Of a stretch of 5,878 nt of DNA, positions 1-5,801 are shown piece by piece. Under the pieces are notes generated by a model. That model saw only the letters and a program-made list of their open reading frames with translations, was not told the DNA's origin and did no database searches. A program made the position numbers and the translations under genes. Origin of the DNA: Verrucomicrobiales bacterium (GTDB lineage: Bacteria > Verrucomicrobiota > Verrucomicrobiia > Verrucomicrobiales > SKLO01); NCBI GenBank assembly GCA_007123195.1, contig SKLO01000535.1:1-5878 (forward strand), read 5' to 3'. Position 1 is the first letter of the stretch. Every line of letters starts with the position of its first letter.

Positions 1-119
1 CTTCGTTCACCCGGCAATTGCGGTTCCCAGTCGCCCGCCTGCAGGCGCCGGCGCATCACGCGCACGCATTCGGACACCAGATCGGCCCGGAGCGGCAGGT
101 CGTCGGATGCAGGGTTCAC
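1..119 (-). CDS. GntR-family transcriptional regulator, N-terminus only (cut by window edge)
   Basis: Reading leftward from a GTG at 119-117 gives 39 codons that run off the window. The peptide contains LPLRADLV, then VMRRRLQAGDWEPQLPGER. This is the opening of a GntR-type winged helix: a first helix, then the basic-residue/xGxW turn and the LPGER motif that precedes the recognition helix. In Verrucomicrobiota such N-termini often belong to GntR/LacI hybrids with a C-terminal periplasmic-binding-protein-like sugar sensor, but that part lies outside the window. The GTG start is chosen because the similarity begins just after it. No clear Shine-Dalgarno is visible, and the frame stays open upstream to at least base 191, so the true start could differ. 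The gene is divergent from the phosphatase-like gene at 282 and may control it or itself. Confidence 0.65.
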   Translation of the reverse strand, partial: MNPASDDLPLRADLVSECVRVMRRRLQAGDWEPQLPGER

Positions 120-281
120 CGTGCAGCATGGCGCGGATCGGCGCTGGTTGCCAGTCGCGGCCGCGCGACCGTGAGTTACGGCCGCATTCACGGCCGGCCG
201 GTTTCCCGGGCGCGCACCAGGGGGCTGGTTCCTCGGAGACAGCCCACTGGCGCCGATCGGTCGCTGGTGTAGGGTGGCCCC
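120..281. promoter_or_regulatory. Divergent intergenic region with candidate operator repeats
   Basis: This 162-base gap lies between two divergently oriented genes, so it should hold both promoters. No convincing -35/-10 pair is visible. Structure seen: an imperfect inverted repeat at 171-191 (outer arms GTGAGT and ATTCAC, 5 of 6 pairs); a gapped direct repeat, GATCGGCGCTGGTTG at 136-150 and GATCGGTCGCTGGTG at 255-269; and GCTGGT recurring at 143, 224 and 263. The second direct-repeat copy ends just before the AGGGTGG (271-277) that could serve as ribosome binding site for the gene at 282. An operator role for any of these is inference, because short repeats arise easily in GC-rich DNA. Confidence 0.3.
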
Positions 282-1706
282 ATGTCCGCCGCCAGGGTCG
301 CTGTCCTCAACATCGTTGGTTTGTCACATCGTCAGGTCACCGCGGAGCTGGCGCCGAACCTGCACCGGTTCGCCGGCGAGCGCTGTCTGCGGCCGATCGA
401 GCCGCTGCTGCCGGCGGTGACCTGCAGCGTTCAGTCGACCTACCTGACCGGTCGTCCGCCGGGCGACCACGGCATTGTGGGCAACGGCTGGTATGATCGC
501 GACTACGACGAGCACCGGTTCTGGAAGCAGTCGAACCGGCTGGTGACCGCGCCCAAGCTGTGGGAGGTGCTGCGTCAACAGCGGCCGGGATTCACCTGCG
601 CCAAGATGTTCTGGTGGTTCAACATGCACCACACGGCCGACTACGCGGTCACGCCGCGGCCGATGTATCCGGCCGACGGCCGCAAGGTGTTCGACGTGCA
701 AACCAAGCCGCTGGAGCTGCACGACGGCATGATCGCCGACCTGGGGCCGTTCCCGTTTCCCCGCTTCTGGGGGCCCGGCGCCGGACTGGCGTCGAGCGCA
801 TGGATTGCGGAGTCGGCCAAGTGGATCGAGCGCCGCCAACGGCCGGACCTGTCGCTGGTCTACCTGCCGCACCTTGATTACGATCACCAGCGGCACGGAC
901 CCGACCACGACGCCAGCCGCCGGGCGCTGCATGAGGTGGACGGTCTGTTCGGCGACCTGCTGGCCTGCTACCGCGCGGCCGGGGTCGAGGTGGTGGTGGT
1001 GTCGGAATACGGCATCACCCCGGTCGACCGGCCGGTTCACCTCAACCGGTTGTTCCGCCAGCGGGGCTGGCTTGAAATCAAGCGGGAACTGGGACGCGAG
1101 ATGCTGTTGCCGGGCGACAGCCGGGTGTTCGCCATCGCCGATCATCAGGTGGCCCATGTCTACCTGCCGCAGGAGCGCGATGGCGGTGCGGCGGGCGCGC
1201 TGGGCGACGAGGTGACGTCGTTGCTGGAGGCCACCCCGGGAGTGGAGCAGGTGCTGCGGGGCGACGCGCTGCGCGAGGCCGGACTGGCGCACCCGCGCGC
1301 CGGTGACCTGGTGGCGGTGGCCGATTCGCGCAGCTGGTTCACCTACTACTACTGGGAGGACGACCGGTTGGCGCCGGATTTCGCCCGCACCGTCGACATC
1401 CATCGAAAATGCGGTTACGACCCGGTGGAGCTGTTCATCGACCCGGGCCTGCGGGCGCCGAAGCTGCGGCTGGCGCGGCGGTTGCTGCAGAAAAAGCTCG
1501 GCTTCAGGATGTTGATGGACGTGGTGCCGCTGGACGCGGCGCTGGTGGGAGGTTCACACGGGCGACGGCCCGAACAAAGCGGCGACTGGCCGGTGTGGAT
1601 CGGGCCGGAACCGGCGGTGGACCAGGACGGGGCGCTGCCCGCCACCGGCGTGTTCAACGAGCTGCTGCGGGCGTGCGGCGGGGCACCCGAGCCGGAAATC
1701 GGCTAG
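282..1706 (+). CDS. Alkaline phosphatase/NPP-superfamily protein, EboF-like
   Basis: A 474-residue protein without a signal peptide, so probably cytoplasmic. It matches the type I phosphodiesterase/nucleotide pyrophosphatase group (alkaline phosphatase fold) along its length. The N-terminal strand is VAVLNIVGL. The nucleophile region is PAVTCSVQSTYLTG (Thr47), followed by DHGIVGNGW, HLDYDHQRHGP (197-207), SEYGITPVD (241-249), ADHQVAHVYLP (287-296), GYDPVE, and a late GSHG (His426). From memory, the closest relatives are the EboF-type proteins of the ebo/EDB clusters and stand-alone homologues annotated only as alkaline phosphatase family protein, about 460 residues long. Several classical NPP metal ligands look replaced: Asn10 for Asp, Glu242-Tyr243 for Asp-His, and probably Gln203 for His. 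The reaction and substrate are therefore unknown. The ATG is preceded by AGGGTGG at 271-277. The DUF1573 gene begins 21 bases after the stop. No other ebo gene is present in the window. Confidence 0.88.
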   Translation: MSAARVAVLNIVGLSHRQVTAELAPNLHRFAGERCLRPIEPLLPAVTCSVQSTYLTGRPPGDHGIVGNGWYDRDYDEHRFWKQSNRLVTAPKLWEVLRQQRPGFTCAKMFWWFNMHHTADYAVTPRPMYPADGRKVFDVQTKPLELHDGMIADLGPFPFPRFWGPGAGLASSAWIAESAKWIERRQRPDLSLVYLPHLDYDHQRHGPDHDASRRALHEVDGLFGDLLACYRAAGVEVVVVSEYGITPVDRPVHLNRLFRQRGWLEIKRELGREMLLPGDSRVFAIADHQVAHVYLPQERDGGAAGALGDEVTSLLEATPGVEQVLRGDALREAGLAHPRAGDLVAVADSRSWFTYYYWEDDRLAPDFARTVDIHRKCGYDPVELFIDPGLRAPKLRLARRLLQKKLGFRMLMDVVPLDAALVGGSHGRRPEQSGDWPVWIGPEPAVDQDGALPATGVFNELLRACGGAPEPEIG

Positions 1707-1727
1707 CAAACCGGGCTTCCGTTCGTT

Positions 1728-2528
1728 ATGCCATGTGACATGCCGGCCAAATTGCAACACCACCAGCCATCGCCACGGACAACCGCACCGGAACGTCGCG
1801 TCCCGGGTCGCGGCCACGCTGGCTGGTGGGCCATCCTGCTGGCCGCCCTGCTGCTGGCCGCGCCGGGATCAGGCTGGGTGGCCGAACTGCCGGCGCAGGC
1901 ATTGCAATTCGAGGCCACGGAGATCGAACACGCGCCCGAGCCGGCCGACGAACAGGTGACCGTGGTCTATCGTTACCGCAACACCGCCACTCATCCGGTG
2001 CGCTTCACGGGCGGCGAGACCAATTGCGACTGCCTCAAGGCCGAGCCCGACAAACTGGTGCTGCAACCCGGTGAGACCGGCGAATTGAAGGCCCTGTTCG
2101 CACTCGGTTCGATGGTCGGACGCCAGCGTCAGCGGGTCACCTTGCTGACCGAGGAAAGCGGGCGCGCGCATCGTTACGACCTGTTCGTGATCATGGACAT
2201 TCCGATCCTGGTCAGGATCGAGCCTGAGGTGATGCGGTGGACGGTCGGCAGCGAACCGGAACCGCAGGTGTTCGACCTGCGCATGACCGGTGAAGAACCG
2301 CTCAACGTGACCGCGGTCGACAGCACCCGGCCGGGTTTCGAGTGGGAGTTGGAGACCGTCGAACAGGGCCGGCGCTACCGGCTCAAGGTGAGCCCGGATT
2401 CGACAGCGCGACCGACCATGGGGGCGATGCGGATCGAGACCGACAGTCCGGTGCCGAAGTATCAGCGGGCACTGGCCTACTTTACCATCCAACCCCCGGG
2501 CCGGGAGGAGGCCGGTGACGGGCGGTGA
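1728..2528 (+). CDS. Secreted DUF1573 domain protein
   Basis: A 266-residue protein with a long basic N-terminal region and a hydrophobic core at about 33-47 (WWAILLAALLLAA). This reads as a signal peptide with possible cleavage after AQA (residue 58), so the mature chain is probably extracytoplasmic. Residues about 59-160 match DUF1573, an immunoglobulin-like beta-sandwich. The visible pattern is LQFEATEIEH, VTVVYRYRNTATHPVRF, NCDCLKAE (Cys100 and Cys102, in the place of the family's usual CGC), then LQPGETGELKALF. A second beta-rich segment (about 160-255) could be another Ig-like repeat. DUF1573 has no established biochemical function. ATG codons at 1728 and 1740 are both possible starts; neither has a strong Shine-Dalgarno, and the second gives a more ordinary signal-peptide length. 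The stop overlaps the next start as TGATG, implying co-expression with the rhodanese. Confidence 0.85.
   Translation: MPCDMPAKLQHHQPSPRTTAPERRVPGRGHAGWWAILLAALLLAAPGSGWVAELPAQALQFEATEIEHAPEPADEQVTVVYRYRNTATHPVRFTGGETNCDCLKAEPDKLVLQPGETGELKALFALGSMVGRQRQRVTLLTEESGRAHRYDLFVIMDIPILVRIEPEVMRWTVGSEPEPQVFDLRMTGEEPLNVTAVDSTRPGFEWELETVEQGRRYRLKVSPDSTARPTMGAMRIETDSPVPKYQRALAYFTIQPPGREEAGDGR
2503..2511 (+). promoter_or_regulatory. Purine-rich Shine-Dalgarno-like site before the rhodanese gene
   Basis: GGGAGGAGG sits inside the end of the DUF1573 gene. It lies 13 bases before a GTG at 2525 and 16 bases before the ATG at 2528. It is the best anti-Shine-Dalgarno match in the window, but the spacing is longer than usual. 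Translational coupling through the TGATG overlap may matter more for initiation. Confidence 0.35.
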
Positions 2529-3112
2529 TGAGCGACCAAATCAGGCAACCTGAGGAGGCCGAGGGCCGGACGGTGGCCGCGGGCCCGGCTGACGCCGGGG
2601 CGGGCGCATCAGATGCATCAGGCGCAGGGCTGGCAGCGGGGCGCAAACGCTGGTGGCGGCGGACCCTGGCGGTGGTGTTGGTGTTGCCCCTGACCGCTTC
2701 GGCGCTGGCATGGGCGACCTGGCAATGGCACCCGCACGCGCCGGCACTCTACCTGGTGGATGAGCCGCCGGCCGCCGACGAGATCACGCTGGAACAGATC
2801 GACGAGATCCATGGGGGCGACGTGTTCTGGATCGACGCCCGCACCCGCGAGCACTTCGATCGTGGCCACGTTCCCGGCGCGCTGTCGCTCGACAACCGCC
2901 AGCGGGAGACGCGCTTGTTCGAGGAGTTCGAGATCATCCAGGACATCGACCGGCAGATCGTGATTTACTGCGAATCGACCGGTTGTCAGTCGGGCCGCGA
3001 GCTGGCGCAATACCTGCGGCAGCGGTTGCCGTGGGATCCGCTGGTGTTGCGCGGCGGCTGGCCGACGTATCGGGACTCCGGTCGTCCGGTGGCGGTCGGC
3101 GATGAAGGGTGA
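2528..3112 (+). CDS. Membrane-anchored rhodanese-like protein
   Basis: A 194-residue protein. Residues 1-38 are a low-complexity, Ala/Gly/Glu-rich cytoplasmic tail. A basic patch (RKRWWRR, 39-45) precedes one transmembrane helix (about 46-65), predicting an N-in topology with the C-terminal domain outside the cytoplasm. Residues about 84-190 form a single rhodanese domain: ITLEQIDEI, FWIDARTREHFDRGHVPGALSLDN (the typical DxR...F..GHIPGA block), then the active-site strand IVIYCESTGCQSG and the closing LRGGWPTYRDSG. Cys148 is the expected persulfide-carrying nucleophile. A second cysteine, Cys153, lies five residues later inside the active-site loop. Rhodanese domains transfer sulfane sulfur between thiols; the donor and acceptor here are unknown. 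The start is the ATG overlapping the DUF1573 stop; a GTG at 2525 would add one residue. Confidence 0.87.
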   Translation: MSDQIRQPEEAEGRTVAAGPADAGAGASDASGAGLAAGRKRWWRRTLAVVLVLPLTASALAWATWQWHPHAPALYLVDEPPAADEITLEQIDEIHGGDVFWIDARTREHFDRGHVPGALSLDNRQRETRLFEEFEIIQDIDRQIVIYCESTGCQSGRELAQYLRQRLPWDPLVLRGGWPTYRDSGRPVAVGDEG

Positions 3113-3119
3113 GGGGGAG

Positions 3120-3173
3120 ATGGCACCGGGGTGGCCCAGAGTGCGGGCAGACATTCCTGTCTGCCGTGCCCAT
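3120..3173. repeat. Hairpin-forming intergenic repeat between convergent genes
   Basis: A perfect 8-bp inverted repeat, GGCAGACA (3146-3153) and TGTCTGCC (3158-3165), surrounds a TTCC loop. An outer, slightly imperfect arm pair flanks it: ATGGCAC at 3120-3126 and GTGCCCAT at 3166-3173, matching apart from one missing G. It lies in the 103-base gap between the ends of the rhodanese and manA genes, where a hairpin could limit read-through from both sides. No T-run follows on either strand, so it is not a classical intrinsic terminator. From memory, hairpins with this GGCAGACA..TGTCTGCC core are dispersed in Verrucomicrobiota and related genomes, giving spurious peptides such as ADIPVCR; I could not check this. 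Confidence 0.5.
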
Positions 3174-3189
3174 GAATGGTCATCATCAA

Positions 3190-3210
3190 AGCAATCGCTG
3201 CGCGTCGCAG
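3190..3210 (-). terminator. Weak candidate terminator after manA
   Basis: Downstream of the manA stop (3216-3218), the leftward transcript would read CTGCG-ACG-CGCAG (3210-3198), a 5-bp GC-rich stem with a 3-base loop, followed by CGATTGCTTT. The T content is poor and the stem short, so this is a weak call. The neighbouring hairpin repeat is the stronger structure. Confidence 0.2.
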
Positions 3211-3215
3211 GCGGA

Positions 3216-4229
3216 TCACCTGGGAACTTCATCCCCCGGGCGGATCTCGAGCCAGCGGGTGAGGGGAGTGCCGCTGCTCCACTGCAGGGGCGCGCCGGTG
3301 GCGGGCAGCAGGATGAAGTCGCCTGGGTGTAATGTCAGGGTTTCGTCGCTGTCTCCGCAGGACCGGGCCAGCAGTTGTCCCTCGGTCAGGGCCACGATCA
3401 CCGCCTCGCGGCGCGGCTGCCCGAGCGCCGCGGGTTGGTTCTGGAGCGTCACCCGGAAATGGGGTGAGCGCACCAGCGAGTCTCCCGGTCTCGGGACGGC
3501 CAGCTCCGGTTCGATGTCGTCGAAATCAATGCTCAACAGGGACGGTTCGATGTGCAGCGGGCGCGGCCGGCCGTCGAGCCCGGGGCGGTCCCAGTCGAAC
3601 ACCCGGTAGGTGGTGTCGCTGTTCTGTTGGACCTCGAACACCACCAGTCCGGCGCCGAGGGCGTGAACGCGGCCGCTGGGCAGCGCCAGGGATTGTCCGG
3701 CCTGGGGTTGCAGGGTGTGGACCAGGTCGGAGATCCCGCCGTTGGCCAGGGCGGCCTCAAAACGCGGCCGATCGACCCCGCGGCGCAGGCCGGCCCAGAT
3801 CGTGGCTCCCGGTTCGGCGTGGGCCACATACCAGCACTCATCCTTGGGCTCACCGTTCAAGCGTCCGGCGACCGCGGCCGGCGGATGGACCTGGACCGAG
3901 AGCGGCTGGCGGGCGTCGAGGATTTTCAGCAACAACGGGAAGCGATCGGCCGGATGATCGAGCATCGGATGACCGAAGACCTGCGCGCGATGGTGGCGCC
4001 AGAGTTCATGCAGCGTGCGTCCGTGCCACGGGCCGCCGCGCACCCGGCTCCCGGCCTCGGGGCGGTCGCTCAGTTCCCACGACTCACCGATCGGACCTTG
4101 ATCGGTTGGCACCTCGCGCTGGTAACGCTGCCGGAGCGCGTCACCGCCCCACACCCGTGGCATGTAGATGGGATCGAACCTCAGCCATGGAGGCGCCGGC
4201 GAAGCTGGTTCTGGCATGGGATCAGACAA
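3216..4229 (-). CDS. manA: Type I mannose-6-phosphate isomerase (phosphomannose isomerase)
   Basis: A cytosolic zinc-dependent cupin enzyme that interconverts mannose 6-phosphate and fructose 6-phosphate, linking glycolysis to GDP-mannose and mannosylated polymers. At 337 residues it is close to the short Bacillus-type form rather than the roughly 390-residue E. coli form. Visible signatures: RVWGGDAL (25-32), GPIGESWELSD (45-55), FPLLLKILDARQPLSVQVHPP (97-117), PKDECWYV (128-135), GRVHALG (187-192) and NSDTTYRVFDWDR (203-215). The zinc ligands Gln113, His115, Glu131 and His189 are all present, as is Arg209 at the expected catalytic position, so the enzyme looks active. A smaller C-terminal cupin follows from about 250. 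The longest frame begins with TTG at 4229; an ATG four codons later (4217) is an equally good start, and neither has a clear Shine-Dalgarno. The kinase stop lies 6 bases upstream of the TTG, pointing to one transcript. Confidence 0.92.
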   Translation of the reverse strand: MSDPMPEPASPAPPWLRFDPIYMPRVWGGDALRQRYQREVPTDQGPIGESWELSDRPEAGSRVRGGPWHGRTLHELWRHHRAQVFGHPMLDHPADRFPLLLKILDARQPLSVQVHPPAAVAGRLNGEPKDECWYVAHAEPGATIWAGLRRGVDRPRFEAALANGGISDLVHTLQPQAGQSLALPSGRVHALGAGLVVFEVQQNSDTTYRVFDWDRPGLDGRPRPLHIEPSLLSIDFDDIEPELAVPRPGDSLVRSPHFRVTLQNQPAALGQPRREAVIVALTEGQLLARSCGDSDETLTLHPGDFILLPATGAPLQWSSGTPLTRWLEIRPGDEVPR

Positions 4230-4235
4230 CGCTGC

Positions 4236-5753
4236 TCACGGCACGACTTCAAGGTCCTGTTCGGCGGTGATGAAGATGTGGGTGTTGCCATACACCTCGG
4301 CGACTTCGCCCCGGGCGCGGACGGTTTGGCCGACCAACGATTCGAGCCGCGACAGGGGGAACAGTTCCCCAACCTGGCTGGTCCTGAAGGCGAGGGAAAT
4401 GGCCAGCCCCGGGCGGGAGGCGAAGTTGAGGTAGCGGGTTTCTCCCGAGCGGCTTTGGCCGCTGCTGATCACGGTTCCCTCGACTTCGACGACGCTGCCG
4501 ATGAACGCGTCAAAGGCGGCCAGCGGACTGGGCGGCAGGACGGCCACGGGTTCAGCGGTGGCTCCACGCTCCACCTGCGAGACGGTTGACGGCGGGTCGG
4601 CGGTGTCCGCGCCGGATGGTTCGCCCCAGCGGAAGTTCTGGCGGGTGGCGAACACCATGATGGCGCCGGCGATCAGCCCGATCACGGCGATGCGGTTGAA
4701 CAGGGACTTGCGTTCGGCGGCGCGGGTCATCGGATCAGATGGATTGTTGGAACGTGCCGGGTGCCGGGGCGGCGCACCGGTGGAGGTGTCGCCGGGCGCG
4801 GGCAGGCCGGCCGCACCCGGCGATCGGGATCCGGCTGCAGCCCCGGTGGCCAGGGCGGTGGTGGCGTGGGTTGGCGGACCGACGAGGTGATCGAGGACCG
4901 CGGCGGCCTGCGGTGCGGACTGATAGCGATTGCCGGGTTGACGCTGCATCAGGGTCTCCACCCACTGGACAATGCCCTCCGGCAGGTCCGGCCGGGCCCG
5001 GGACAGCGGTCGGCTGATCTTGTGCTGCAGGTGCGCGGCCATCACCTCGGCCGGCGTGTCGCCGTCGAACGGGAGTTCCGCCGTGAGCGTGTAGTAGAAC
5101 AGGCAGCCCAGCGCATACAAGTCGGTGCGCCGGTCGAGCAGGGAGCGCTCGAATTGCTCGGGGGCCATGAAGTGCAGCGATCCCATCACGCCGTCGTGGT
5201 CGTCGATCGTCTGGCGGGTGGGCTGCGGCGACAGTTTGGCAAGGCCGAAGTCGAGCAACTTGACCCTGAACGAACCGTCGCTCTGCGACACCAGCATCAC
5301 GTTGCCCGGTTTGATGTCGCGGTGGATGAGGTGGCGCTCGTGGGCGGCGGTGAGGGCGCTGAGCAGCGGTCGTGCCAGCGCCACCATGCGCTCAAGGGGC
5401 CAGCGTCCCCGGCTGATCGCCGAATCGAGCGTTTCGCCGTCGATGAACTCCATGACCACGAACGGGTGGCCGCCGTCGATGCCGATGTCGTGGACGGTGA
5501 CGATGTTGCCGTGCTGGAGTGAGGACAGCTTGCGGGCTTCCTCCATCAGGGCGGCGGGCGTCTTGTCGGTGGCCGTGGCCGACATGGGGTCCTCGTCTGA
5601 CCGCTCCCCCGGCGGCCGAATTCGTTTGATGGCCACCACCCGCTCGAGCGAGGTGTCGAAGGCCTTGTAGACCACACCGCCGCCGCCGCTGCCGATGGTT
5701 TCAAGGATCTGGTAGCGATCTTTCGGGGCCTGTTCAGAGGGTTTCACTGCCAT
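4236..5753 (-). CDS. Transmembrane Ser/Thr protein kinase with C-terminal OB-fold domain
   Basis: A 505-residue PknB-like (Hanks-type) kinase. Kinase domain at about 14-290: glycine loop GSGGGGVVYK (21-30), ATP-binding Lys43 in VAIK, helix-C Glu72, HRDIKPGN (144-151, catalytic Asp146), DFG (168-170), GSLHFMAPEQ (191-200) and DLYALGC. All catalytic residues are intact. An Ala/Pro/Gly-rich linker (about 291-345) leads to one transmembrane helix (about 354-369, RIAVIGLIAGAIMVFA). The kinase should face the cytoplasm and the C-terminus the outside. Residues about 413-505 look like an OB-fold: VVEVEGTVISSGQSRSG, TRYLNFA, then LVGQTVRARGEVAEVYGNTHIFI and a closing strand LEVVP. This differs from the PASTA, WD40 or TPR sensors usual in such kinases. 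The substrate and the ligand are unknown. The start is ATG without a recognisable ribosome binding site. manA follows after 6 bases. Confidence 0.92.
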   Translation of the reverse strand: MAVKPSEQAPKDRYQILETIGSGGGGVVYKAFDTSLERVVAIKRIRPPGERSDEDPMSATATDKTPAALMEEARKLSSLQHGNIVTVHDIGIDGGHPFVVMEFIDGETLDSAISRGRWPLERMVALARPLLSALTAAHERHLIHRDIKPGNVMLVSQSDGSFRVKLLDFGLAKLSPQPTRQTIDDHDGVMGSLHFMAPEQFERSLLDRRTDLYALGCLFYYTLTAELPFDGDTPAEVMAAHLQHKISRPLSRARPDLPEGIVQWVETLMQRQPGNRYQSAPQAAAVLDHLVGPPTHATTALATGAAAGSRSPGAAGLPAPGDTSTGAPPRHPARSNNPSDPMTRAAERKSLFNRIAVIGLIAGAIMVFATRQNFRWGEPSGADTADPPSTVSQVERGATAEPVAVLPPSPLAAFDAFIGSVVEVEGTVISSGQSRSGETRYLNFASRPGLAISLAFRTSQVGELFPLSRLESLVGQTVRARGEVAEVYGNTHIFITAEQDLEVVP

Positions 5754-5801
5754 GGATCTAGTGTGGTGATCGGCAAATAGATGGGTAAAACCCGCGAGGC
5801 A
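5754..5801 (-). promoter_or_regulatory. Upstream region of the kinase gene, no clear promoter or RBS
   Basis: These 48 bases should contain the kinase ribosome binding site and possibly its promoter. The bases directly before the ATG (ACTAGATCC) contain no Shine-Dalgarno match. AT-richer stretches occur (GTTTTACCC and ATCTATTTG, on the minus strand), but I see no convincing -35/-10 pair with normal spacing. A small palindrome, GGGT-AAA-ACCC, lies at 5783-5793. Either the gene starts with a weak or leaderless signal, or its promoter lies within or beyond the adjoining palindromic element. Confidence 0.2.

Noticed and set aside
18..496. Two small plus-strand frames (84 and 129 codons) across the left intergenic region
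   Set aside because: The translations are Arg/Ala/Gly-rich with no motif. They overlap the minus-strand regulator start, and the second runs far into the phosphatase-like gene in a different frame.
324..1403. 359-codon open frame on the minus strand inside the phosphatase-like gene
   Set aside because: It is antisense to a clear family match, rich in Arg/Gln/His/Val without motifs, and explained by GC-rich codon bias keeping the opposite strand open.
1869..2492. 207-codon minus-strand frame opposite the DUF1573 gene
   Set aside because: No family features. The plus strand has a signal peptide and the DUF1573 pattern, plus an overlap with the rhodanese start.
3146..3165. Classical Rho-independent terminator at the convergent hairpin
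   Set aside because: The stem is strong, but no run of T follows it on either strand. Kept only as a hairpin repeat.
3102..3332. Small plus-strand protein spanning the convergent gap
   Set aside because: It reads through the hairpin repeat and then antisense through the end of manA. The peptide is the kind produced spuriously by such repeats.
3332..4589. Two long plus-strand open frames (312 and 345 codons) over manA and the kinase C-terminus
   Set aside because: Low-complexity Arg/Gly/Pro- or Ala/Gly-rich translations with no recognisable domain. The opposite strand carries intact zinc ligands and kinase motifs.
4761..5522. 253-codon plus-strand frame opposite the kinase domain
   Set aside because: It mirrors the kinase coding frame and shows no domain of its own. 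The minus strand has the complete set of kinase motifs.
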